From Pseudo-nitzschia pungens (lineage: Eukaryota > Bacillariophyta > Bacillariophyceae > Bacillariales > Bacillariaceae), in NCBI GenBank assembly GCA_037355855.1, contig CM074763.1, positions 558,001-622,000 on the forward strand: a DNA stretch of 64,000 nucleotides. The letters are read 5' to 3'. Below are positions 10,148 to 19,944 of the stretch, piece after piece; positions within the stretch are counted from its first letter, which is position 1, and each line of letters opens with the position of its first letter. The translations under genes and the position numbers were made by a program. The notes under the pieces are model-generated. The model was not told the DNA's origin and did not search any database. It saw only the letters and a program-made list of their open reading frames with translations.

Positions 10148-10933
10148 AGCTTGACTTCGATCCTTGTCCAGGCAACTGATTGAACTTAGTGGTGGCAGCA
10201 AAAACGTAAGACTACCTCCATTCACCACTACGAAGAAGTATTTCGTACAGTACAAACGACTACCGGTAGAAGACAATACTGGGTGACGGAGGAATGCAAT
10301 CAATACCGATCCATCCGACTTGCGACTTTACTCGTAAAACAGTTTGTTGATGATGTGATGTGAGATGATCGTTTATCTGAATGGAACTCAGTATGTAAGG
10401 TATTATGTACCGGTACATGTGGGATGGGAGGTAAGCACCGGGAAGACTTACTACCAGTAAGGTTACTACAGTTCTACATAATTTTTTTCAGAATTTCAGT
10501 TGGAATGAGAAAGTTTTGAGAAGGCAGCCCATAGCCAACTCCTCTAGAGAGCATTGCCTGTTAACAACTCACCAAAGTTGAGTTATATTTGAATACAAAA
10601 ATAAAATGATGCAAGTTTCTATGCAGAAGCTAGTCATTTATATCCATTGTTGAGTGTGATGATCATACTACTAGTAGTAGTAGTACTAGTCCTACTACTA
10701 CTAGTACTAGTAGTAGTCATACTAGTATCATACTTAGTAGTACCCATACTACCAGGGAGTCCAATTGAACTATGGTGTCCCCACGCATCGTCCTGCTTTT
10801 TAAATATTACCTAGATTGTTTTGTCAAAAGGCATATTTGGTACCTAGTAGTGTTTTTGGGAAAAGGACGAAGTATTTGTCTTGGCAACTACTGGTATCAT
10901 TCTGAGATACAACAAGAATCACTTGCTTATTGC
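10148..10933. other. Intergenic spacer with CTAGTA palindromic tract
   Basis: No gene. 10661-10754 is a low-complexity tract made of ACTAGT/AGTAGT/ACTACT words that reads almost the same on both strands and can fold on itself. The spacer also contains a TACCGGTA-type word near 10410 and CCAGTAAGGTTACTACAG near 10455. Confidence 0.6.
10661..10754. repeat. Self-complementary (ACTAGT)n-like simple repeat
   Basis: About 94 bp built from AGTAGT, ACTAGT and ACTACT trimers/hexamers. Because ACTAGT is its own reverse complement, the tract is nearly symmetrical between strands and could extrude a cruciform. Confidence 0.8.
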
Positions 10934-13900
10934 CTAATCAAAGCTGTAAAATTTGATGTATTTTGCCAAGATCCCCCTTTCCGTTCTTTGGAGAACGGGG
11001 TATTTGACGTCGTAGACATGATTGCCGTCCTCGTCTGTGTATGCCTCCAGAATGTTACCGATGCCCCCGCAGTTGTTTACGTATGCCCATGCATGGCTCT
11101 CGACAATGACTAGATCACCCTTTTGAAAACCTTGTTCTTCTGCAGCATTGGGACCGGTCGTTCCGTCGACAGTTCCTTCTGAAGCATCCACCGAAGGCAC
11201 GGATTGTTCTCTTTGGACGGATCGAGTCGTGAGTCGCTTCGATAATTTCAGAGGGTGACCATTCTTGTCATCCAACCGCGTCTCCGTTTCTCTTGTTCTC
11301 CTCGGTTGCTTTGCGGACCGCGCAACCTGGAGATTTCCTCCAACTCCATCGGGACGGTCCCCTTCGGATTCATCCCCGCTCCCTTTCCGTTTTCGCAGAG
11401 TCCGGTTCGAGTTTCGATCGGAATTGAGCGTGGCCCAATACCTCCCTTCTGCGTTGTAAGTGCCTAGTTCTGTGAAGCCTGGTTTGGGTCGCGCTTTGGA
11501 CTGCGTGTGGTCCAAGCCTTGTGCCAAGGTAGTTGGCGCAGTATTGTTGTCTCCAGTGTCTTGTTTGGGTTCTGTCTCTGATTCCGAGGCAGCATCGAGG
11601 CACGTTGTAGGTTTTGACTTTGGTAGGAATGCTCCGTGGATGACGTTCTCATTCATCTTGGGATCTGCCTTTGCCGAGGTATATTCCATCGATTTCCTTG
11701 CATCCGCTGTGAGTTTTGGAGATTCGCAAAGCAACGGAGAAGTCTCCGGACGGTCATCGACGCCGAGAACAATAGCAGACGGTCCTCGATGGGCGGACCT
11801 CGATAGGGTATCTTCAGATGAGTGGCTTTCCCACCGGTTGTTGGCCGCTTCGGCCTCTCGAATTGCGACTTTTGCTGCAGCTTGTAGCTTGTCTGCATTC
11901 TCGTCCTCGTTCGCGGCGTGCTCCATTCGTGTGGATGGTACATCCGTGTCCCATCCATCACTATTGTTGTTGCTGCCGCTGCCGTTGTTGCTGCCGTTGC
12001 TGTTGGGAACACCGTTCCCTCCTTCGCTGCCGGTCTCGGGGACGCAAGTCTCGCAGTTCCAGACAAAGTCATCGCGGTTCGCCTTGCGCTCGTCGAATCC
12101 GATGCACTTCGACGCGACGTGGTACCAGGAGTGGCAACTCGCGCATTGGATCCAAAACGTCTTTCTGCGGGACGGAGAGTGAGAAGCTCCGCAGACGCTT
12201 GGGTGGTCGCAAAGATTCGGAACACACGCCGTGCCGTGCCGTGCCGCGCCATGCCATGCCATGCCATTGAGGAGTCGGTCAGTCGATAGCCACGATCAAA
12301 GGAATCCATCGAAGCAGACACAACACACAAAACGCGGAAAATTGGCAAAAGAGTTGAGCAGATGTGCAACATGGTTTTTTCTCCAACCACGTGTTGCGTT
12401 TGAAACAATGCAAACATGGGCAGGAACTTACCATCCCATCTGGGGGTTCTCATCATTCGCTGCGGAGTCCTCACTGCTCACGGAAGAGGAATCTTCGGCA
12501 GAGCTATCGACATGGAGATTGCTCGAAACAGCATCAGCATCGGCATCGGCATTGGCATCGACTTGAACATCGGCATCGGCATCGAGATCGACTTCAACAT
12601 CAACATCCTCTCCAGCGCATTGAATTGTATCGTGCGACAATTCCTGCGGAAGCGGCCGCTGACGGTCTTCGATTTGATCGGCCCGGGTCGCCAACCCATT
12701 GGATTCTTCGGATGTTTCTTGGGTCCGCAAGAGCGCTTCGCTTTGACGAACGCGAATGGCCACGGAAGGATCGTTTGGGCTTTCCGGAAGCGGACCGTGT
12801 TCGAACCCCGTGCCGGTAGCTGCTTCTTCAAGCAACAGCTTGGGTGCGCCGGACGGATTGCCGACGCCGACGACGTCCGTGGCAGCCGCGGGAAGTGCCG
12901 GCGCTTTCCGGGGCGGATGCTCCTTTCGTTTCTGCTCCTGTTTTTCGTCGTCGTCCTCCTCCTCCCGGGGCATCGCCCCCTCCGCGAGGTTGCCAATCTC
13001 GTGCCATCCCATCCACCGCTCGTCCCGGGCCGCTCGGTCCATGGCCTCCAGGAGCTTGCGCTCGACGCTGTTGCGGTCGCGCTCCTCTCGATCGGCGTGC
13101 TTGTAGCGAGCGACCACCAGGTGCAGGACCGGGCCGCTGAGTTCCAGCTCGAGTTCCAGGCCGGCCGTTGTGGTGCCCCCGACGGGCCTGCCGTTGGCGG
13201 CGAGCACCAGGTCATTCGGACGGAGCCGGGCGGGATGGTTGTGGTTGCGGCTTTCCGTATCGTGGTTGCTTCCGGGAGGGGGGACCCCCACAAAGGACGC
13301 GGCTTGCGCCGGCGAGTGGGGATCGACGGTCTCCACGAGACAGGCGTGGCCAAACTCGTCTCTGGTAACGGAAAACCCCCAGGGGAGCGTCCCGAGGGGA
13401 TCTCGCTCGAGGCGGACCACCGAGAGACCGTCCGACGGCAGAACGTGGGTGGATCGGTAGGGCGATCCCTCGGCAAAGGGGTGGACGCAGTAGCGTTGTT
13501 GTTGCTGTTGTTGTTGTTGTTGTTGCTGCTGCAAGCCGAGTGTTTCGTGGTGTCCGATGCCTTGCTGCGGTCCAAAGAGGAGGACGTCTCCGGTCTGGTA
13601 GCCCTCCCTGCCCCAGGGATTGCCCGGAAGGGGGACCCATCGCGGCTTGATGCGGGAGTTGGGGGATGCCGGCGGGAGTTGCGGGGGGTGTTGCGACCGA
13701 GGAGAGTTTACAGCCTCCCGGTCCGGGGGCCGCGGCACCGCGAGGCTCTCGAACTGCTTCCGCTCGTCGTCGAGGACGGAGTCGGTGCGATCGTTTCGGT
13801 GCCCGTTGCGGACGGGATCGGTGTTAGTATTGTTGTTTTCATTGCCATCGTTATAATTATCGTCGTCTTTGTTCTTTCTCCTCGTGTTCTTGTTCTTGTT

Positions 13901-16009
13901 CTTGTTGGCCTTGGTCTTCGTGCTCGCGTTCCGAGGCTGCTGCTTGGATTTGGGATTGGGTTTTGGCTTGCCAGTCTCCGGCTTCCGACGATTCCCCGTT
14001 GGAAAATCAAAGGTTTCCAATCGCGCCCCGCGTGTGGGAGGGCGATAGAAGGACCCATCGTCGCTGTCGTCATCGCTGTCGACGTCGTCGCTGTCGTCAT
14101 TGCTCGGACCGCTTTCGCTTTTGCTGCTGCTGCTTTCACTGTTGCTGCTACCATCGCTGTCGCCCTCCCCGGCCAACCCGGAATGCCGGGTTCGGGTTTG
14201 GTGTTTGGTCCGGCTCGGAGCGGCTCTTTGCGTCGTTTTGGGGTTGGCTTTTGCATTGGCGTCGTTCCGCTTGCGACGATTGTTGGTTCGGGACACGGTG
14301 GCACGGGCACGGGCACTGGCACCGGCGCTCTTCTTGGCGTTGCGCGTTGCCGGAGCGCGCTTTGTTTCGTTCGCTCGTCGTTTCCCGCGTTGTTGCTGCT
14401 GCTGTTGCTGCTGCTGCTGCTTCTCGGTTTCCTTCTGCTCGGCCTTGAGTCGCTGCCGGTACGACACGCAGCCGGGAGAATGCTCCGGCCGGGGATCCCC
14501 CTTTTGCCGGTGCTTGCGGAGGAGGGGGATCACCCTCCCGGTGGCGTGCTCCGACGCGCAGGCCTCGCATCCCAGCACGGTTCGACAGTGGCGCAACCGG
14601 TCGAGAATGGCCCGGACGCGGTCTCGGTTTTGGGACGCGGCGTGGTGCCTCGGACACCAGACGTGGTGGGACCGGGGGGGGCGCTTGGGCTTGGTCCGGA
14701 GCGTCGTTCGAGCGCTCGCGCTCGCGTTGTTGGAATCGAAGCAAACCGGGACGGTCCAGTAGTTCGGATCGTGGTAATTGCAGAGCACGCAGTACGGCGG
14801 GAGACCGGCTTTGGTGGAGCCGGAGGGTTCGGTGCCGTTTCGGGAGACGCGATCGCCCGGGAGCTCGGAGATCGGAGCGGGTGGCACCGGTGGGGGTAGT
14901 GCAGCTGGTAGTTGCTCGGGATTGCGATTGCGATTGCGATTGCGATTGCGGTCGAAATTGACATTGTCCCTGCCGGTAGACGCGTCCCGTTCGCTCCCAT
15001 TCGTCCCCGGCCTTGACGATGGCCTTGCCGATCGTTTTCGCCGCAGCACACGGATCGGTGGAGGCCCCGACGAACCGGAGCGCGACGACGATGTCGATGC
15101 CGCTACTTTTGCGGACCAGGCCCGGACCTCGTCCAGGGTGGCCAATTTGGGTTGCGGCCGTTTCGTTGCGGAGATGTCGGTGGGTTTCAGAAACCAATCG
15201 CCGGGTTGCAGTCCGGAGCGATGCGCCAGTCCTCCCCCGTGCAATCGCTTGACAAAGCAGTGGGGTCCACCTTTTGGAGCGATGCCGCTACCACTGGAGT
15301 TGCCATTGCCATTGCCATTGTTATTGCCATTGCCATTGTTATTGCCATTGCTGCCCGCATTGGGAAAGGTTCCCTTCACGAGGACAAGACCCAGGGAATG
15401 CGGGGTTTCCGTTCGAGTGGAAGAGTCGATGCGAACAAGATGGACGTTCCACTCGCGACTGTATCCCTTGGGAAGATTGGTGTTTGATTCGGTGCCCTCT
15501 TTCGCGTCCTCGTCGATTGTTCTTTCGTTTCCATTTCCATTTCCATTTCCATTTCCATTTCCATTTCCATTTCCATTTCCATTTCCATTTCCATTTCCAT
15601 TTCCAATCCTATTCTCATTCTCGTTTCCATTCTCATTTCCAATCCTATTCTCATTTCCATTTCCATTTCCATTTCCATTTCCAATTCCAATTCCATTTCC
15701 ATTTCCAATCCTATTCTCATTCTCGTTTCCATTCTCATTTCCAACCCCATTCACATTGACAAACCCGTTCCCGTTCTTGTCGTTCCCGCTGTTATCGTAC
15801 AAGCCGTCCATGTTTTGCGAAAAGGATTTGAGCGTCTGCGTCATGGGAGATTCGGGGACTGCATTGTCTTTGAAGTTGTCTTTGAAGTTGTCTTTGAACT
15901 TGTTGTTGCTGTTGCTGTTGCTTCTGCTGTTGCTTCTGCTGCTCTTGCTCGGAGGATTCGTCCCTGTCGAGGACGAAGTCTTGGGCGTGACGGTTGCCAC
16001 CGCTGTAGC

Positions 16010-16042
<33 letters not shown>

Positions 16043-16243
16043 CGCTGCCGCTGTCTTCCACGGAAACAAAGGATCCTCGGTGGCATCGCTGTCGTCGTCG
16101 TCGTCGTCGTCGTGATTCTTGTTCGCCTTGTTTTTGCGTTCGTCATCATCGTTGTCGTCATCATCGAGCAACAAATTGACCGACATTGCGGCATCCTCTT
16201 CCTCGCTCGTGTCTTGTTTGGGGGGAGAACGACGGTTGCTCAT
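10934..16243 (-). CDS. PDZ - Cys/His-rich - PDZ - PHD finger protein (2 exons)
   Basis: Exon 1 is 12432-16243 (ATG at 16243, MSNRRSPPKQDTSEEEDAAM) and exon 2 is 10934-12197. The 234-nt intron is GTAAGT...CCCAAG in phase 2, for about 1,691 aa. In exon 1, an acidic and Asn/Gly-rich N-terminus is encoded by a CCATTT hexamer array. A first PDZ-like region follows (VHLVRIDSS...CFVKRLHGGGLAHRSGLQPGDWF). Next come a zinc-ligand-like zone (YCVLCNYHDPNYW...HHVWCPRHH...LGCEACASEH...GC), a long basic low-complexity region with poly-Gln, and a second PDZ-like region (LPWGFSVTRDEFGHACLVETV...LRPNDLVLAANGRPVGG). Splicing creates CVCGAS, the first Cys pair of a PHD finger completed by CASCHSWYHVASKC and WNCETC. 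The last ~60 aa (GDLVIVESHAWAYVNN) resemble a Tudor/SH3-like fold. It is probably a chromatin protein. The domain pairing is the reason for joining the exons; transcript proof is lacking. Confidence 0.72.
12232..12270. repeat. GCCGT/GCCAT pentamer repeat in the PHD-gene intron
   Basis: Eight or so 5-bp units (gccgt, gccgc, gccat) inside the intron of the PDZ-PHD gene. This is one of many 5-bp-period tracts in introns of this window. Confidence 0.8.
15527..15760. repeat. CCATTT hexanucleotide array in coding sequence
   Basis: A run of CCATTT units, about a dozen perfect copies from 15535, then CCAATCCTATTCTCATTC variants. On the minus strand it encodes alternating Gly-Asn and Glu-Asn (GNGNGN..., NENENRIGN). 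The 6-bp period keeps the frame, so length changes would alter protein length without frameshift. Confidence 0.9.
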
Positions 16244-16254
16244 CGTTGGAAAGA

Positions 16255-16388
16255 GTGGAGTGAAGTGAAGTGAAGTGAAGTGAAGTGAAGTGAAGTGAAG
16301 TGGAGTGGAGTGGAGTGGAGTGGAGTGGAGTGGAGTGGAGTGGAGTGGAGTGGAGTGGAGTGAAGCGAAGTGAAGTGAAGTGGAGTGG
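16255..16388. repeat. TGAAG/TGGAG pentamer array directly upstream of PDZ-PHD start
   Basis: About 26 tandem 5-bp units: first TGAAG, then TGGAG, then TGAAG again. The array begins 12 bp upstream of the ATG at 16243 and therefore lies in the 5' leader or promoter. The minus-strand frame runs through it as (LHSTP)n, but that frame has no upstream ATG. Confidence 0.9.
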
Positions 16389-16979
16389 ACTATCTTTTCC
16401 AATCGATTTCAGTCGGTTCCTTCCAATTCTATGCCACTCCATCCACTGTGTGATTGACTCGATTCGATTCGATTCGATCCGATGCGATTTCAATCCACTT
16501 CGCTTTCGCTTTCGCTTTTGCTTTTGCTTTTCCTTTCCCTTTCTTTTTCCCTTCCGCTTTCCCTTTCGCTTTCACTTTTGCTTTTGCTTTCGATTTCGTA
16601 CACTCGAATGACTCCATCCATCCAATGATTCGGTACCGTATGACGTACGTGTATGGTCCAGAGCAATACCCAAATACACCAAGGCAGATGCCGCGAGCAG
16701 AGGATAGCACGCAATCAGAATCTAGCTCGCTTGCTCGATGGCATCAAATCCACGGTACGTGTTCGTGTAGTTTGGGATCCTTGGGAAAGGAACGGAATGT
16801 TAACATGTCCACATCGAATGTATGATGATGATGATGGACGTGTGCATGGTTGATTGATTTTGATTTTGAGTTGATTGATGATTGACTGATTGACTGATTC
16901 ATTACGGAACTCGGGATGCGGCACCAAGACTTATTCCACTGCATACTATTTAGTAATGTACACGTAAGGTTACTGTACT

Positions 16980-17010
<31 letters not shown>

Positions 17011-17460
17011 TCACGGCATCATTCCAGAGCCTGCCATTGCTTTGTGGATCCGTCACGATCAAAAGACGAAAGACGAAAGCGGTCCCGATCCAAAAGCAAA
17101 TCGCTACCGGTATCTTCCGGTATCGTATTATTATTATTTTGAACCGTGTCTCGGCCGATGTGCGGTGTGCGGTGTGCGGTGTGCGGTGTGCGGTGTGCGG
17201 TGTGCATCACTCATCGCATCGCATCGTTCGTTCCCGGCCGGCATACAGTAAGATCTTACTCGTAATCTCACTTGTACGACTATTACCGTATGCCGCCGAC
17301 TGCCTCGGAAGCTGCGAACCGGGACTTGTCATGGGGCTGTGATGTTTTGATTGGTTGCGTGAAAGGTAATTACGTGTACAAGTACGGTACGTGGAGTTTA
17401 CCAGCACGATTACGATCACTGGTACAAGTAATATTCAAAATAGTCCTACCGTACTGGTAA

Positions 17461-17576
17461 CCTTACTACCTACAAAATTCTTATCAGCTGTCCCCCGGTT
17501 CTACCGTAAGGTTACGTCCCCGACTACTAATTTCTACTGAAACCCGGGGACAGCTGATAGGAATTCTGTAGTAGGA
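17461..17576. repeat. MITE-like inverted repeat, ~40-bp arms
   Basis: The left arm 17461-17501 contains TCTTATCAGCTGTCCCCC and the right arm 17537-17576 contains CGGGGACAGCTGATAGGA; they are imperfect reverse complements over about 40 bp, separated by ~35 bp holding ACCGTAAGGTTACG. The overall size (~116 bp) and terminal arms resemble a short foldback or MITE. No target-site duplication is certain. Confidence 0.55.
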
Positions 17577-17587
17577 CACTTATTTAT

Positions 17588-17646
17588 CACTGCCTTCCTA
17601 CCCGTTTCGGGAAGTGACACTGCCTTCCTACCCGTTTCGGGAAGTG
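17588..17646. repeat. Perfect 30-bp tandem duplication containing a short stem
   Basis: Two head-to-tail copies with period 30, beginning CACTGCCTTCCTACCC. Each contains CCCGTTTCGGG, a 4-bp stem with TTT loop. It adjoins the inverted repeat at 17461-17576. Confidence 0.9.
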
Positions 17647-18786
17647 TAAGCTTAACCTTACGGTAAGGTTTACGGTATTGTTTCGGTATGAAAATAATGA
17701 TACTGCTAGCACGGGAACAGCTGACGAAGAATAAACCTTATTCAATATTGTGGTGGTAAGGATTAAGGCTTATTCCAACTTTCTCTGGTGACGAACTATC
17801 GCGTACTTCGTCCCAAAAGGAATCTCATTAGCGGTTGAAATACGCACACTGCCGAACTAGTGGATTGGAAATTAAGTTTTGTGTAAAAATCTTATTGAAT
17901 TATTTCTAAGCCTTTCATAAAGGTAACCTTACCCGTAGTTGAATAACAAGGAATAATTCCGATACAACGAACCCATGGTTCGGGAGGACCGGGGATGATA
18001 ACTACAAAATTACTGAAACTCGAACGTTCGCCATCGAGTTCCACAAAAATTCGATACTACGACCGGTATTTCGATCCTTCGCACGTGATGTCATGCTGAC
18101 ACACTAAAAAATCATAAACACCATAGTGGACGGTTTATCTCGTAACTCGCCGGAACCGCCGGAACCACCGAAACCACCGAAACCTTGGCAATAATCAATA
18201 ATCAATAATCAATAATCAATACCGATCCGAGACATTACTATGGGGAACACGATTCAGAATGCATAATTGATAAATGACGAGAACATCGATGCCAGAACCC
18301 GGCTTCGGCCGTTTCCGGGGGTTCGTTGTGCAAGTAAGTAAGGTTATTCGTCCGATGCTGTATGCAAGCACTGCGGCAACCTCTGGGAAACGCAACCATC
18401 TCTGCGAGAGAAGAATGCAGCAAGGACACAAGACATACGTGTACCGAATACCGGTATGAATAAGATACCTGTACAAGACAGCTGGACGAAACAAAAACAA
18501 CAAAAACACGGTAAGGTTTACCGCACACCGATGTCTCGTTGTTGCTCGCATCATTGGCGAAACTATCGGTAGTTGAAAATTCCATTGTCTCTTGCTGAGC
18601 GACACCAGGAACTAGTTTCTTCCGATACATCATAATATTAGAATACATCACGAAGTATCATATTACAACATCGCATTACTTCGGCACAAAGGACATACTT
18701 CGTGCTATCATCATCACCGTCGACGATTGATTGATTCATTGCTGTATTCATTCATTCATTCATATCCATCCATCCATTCATCCATC

Positions 18787-19617
18787 ATGCCACCGAATGG
18801 ATGCATCACTATCACCACCACCGCTGTCAACATGCTGGCTTCCACCATCGAAGAACCACCGGCAAAGGCAGAGCAAAAGCAGCATTCGGGACAACGAACG
18901 CCTTCCCACCAAAGCCCAGCGACCCGGAATCCGACGAAACGGACAACAGCAACAGCAGCAGCAGCAGCAACAACAGCAGCAGCAACAACGCTTCGCGGGT
19001 ACCAAACCTTCCAGTACATGCTGGCACCCCCTTCCCTCGCCACCGAGATTGTGAACAACATCGTCGACATGGTGTTTTACCAGGAGCCGCGGGATCCCTC
19101 CCGCGCCCAGGAAGACCACAGCGTCTACATGGACCGAACCGGCTGCTGCGTTATCGCCTATTATCTGGGATGCCTGTCGGTCTTCCCGTCCCACGCCCTG
19201 GGCGCCAGCCGGTGGATCTCCGCCGCGGACTGCGAACGCGACAATGATGGCGGCTGCGACTACAAGCACGAGCACGAGCGCAACCGCAGCAAAAACGACA
19301 CAGCGAACCAACCTCCCCGCGGCGATCCGGCCTTTCCCGTCCTCCGGCACTTTCGATACTCGTACTTTTGGGGGACGATGGAGGTCGACACGTATCACAT
19401 CAAGATTACCAGCGAGGACACGAACGGCATCGGCAGCAAGAACGGCATCAGTAGTGGCAGCAGCAAGATCGACAACCCCGAGTCGTTTCGGTTGGTGGAG
19501 TTCTTTACCTTTGCCAGCAAACCCTTTGTGTATTCGGTCGTTATCGGATTTTATTTCGCCGTGGTGGTGGGTGCGAGGATGGCAATGGCAAAAGTTTTTC
19601 AAACAACGCGCACGTAG
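18787..19617 (+). CDS. Unknown protein with C-terminal membrane segment
   Basis: 276 aa from the ATG at 18787. The N-terminal 65 residues are low-complexity (Thr/Ala run encoded by CAG/ACA repeats). The middle part looks globular: LRGYQTFQYMLAPPSLATE, VVFYQEPRDPS-like sequence, MDRTGCCVIAYYLGCLSVFP and PVLRHFRYSYFWGTMEVDTY. The C-terminus has a hydrophobic segment (FVYSVVIGFYFAVVVGARMA) that could be a tail anchor. I do not recognise a family. GC-rich codon use from 19000 to 19600 is like that of neighbouring genes, supporting a real exon; introns are not evident. Confidence 0.5.
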   Translation: MPPNGCITITTTAVNMLASTIEEPPAKAEQKQHSGQRTPSHQSPATRNPTKRTTATAAAAATTAAATTLRGYQTFQYMLAPPSLATEIVNNIVDMVFYQEPRDPSRAQEDHSVYMDRTGCCVIAYYLGCLSVFPSHALGASRWISAADCERDNDGGCDYKHEHERNRSKNDTANQPPRGDPAFPVLRHFRYSYFWGTMEVDTYHIKITSEDTNGIGSKNGISSGSSKIDNPESFRLVEFFTFASKPFVYSVVIGFYFAVVVGARMAMAKVFQTTRT

Positions 19618-19944
19618 CGAATGAAATACATCATAGATACATACGTGTTGAATCTCCCTACGCACAATCATCGGTAGTTTCGCGGATGGCTTTGGAATAT
19701 CTGGTTTCGAACCGTTGCGGAGTGAATCACCGCGGTCCGTTTCATTCTATAGTATTCTATTGTAGGATTGGTTGGGAAGGTAACGGGACGGTATTCAATA
19801 GCCATGCAACGAACTGCCGTGTCACTCCGTGTGTCACTCCGTGTGTCATTCCGTGTGTCATTCCGTGTGTCATTCCGTGCAGTGGATGCCACACCCGCCG
19901 GATTCATTCGTTCGGATTGCGTAGCCTCGCGGCAGGGACGCTCG

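Larger units (their letters stand above)
16389..18786. other. Intergenic, repeat-rich, no gene seen
   Basis: 2.4 kb spacer. It contains polypyrimidine CTTTCGCTTTTGCTTTT-type sequence at 16500-16590, an (AAC)n run at 16980-17010, GTGCGGT heptamer-like repeats at 17158-17206, an inverted repeat at 17461-17576, a 30-bp tandem duplication at 17588-17646 and AATAATC repeats at 18187-18220. Many AAGGTTAC/TACCGGTA words are present. Short frames on both strands look like chance. Confidence 0.6.

Noticed and set aside
12198..12431. Separate PHD gene starting with MAWHGAARHG
   Set aside because: That ATG lies in a GCCAT pentamer repeat and gives a PHD lacking its first Cys pair; splicing from the upstream frame restores it.
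12416..14899. Plus-strand open frame of 827 codons
   Set aside because: It lies antisense to the PDZ-PHD gene and consists of mirror low-complexity (Val/Leu/Gly runs). The minus frame has recognisable domains, so this is a shadow.
14778..16115. Plus-strand 445-codon frame with FPFPFP repeats
   Set aside because: Pure translation of the CCATTT hexamer array on the wrong strand.
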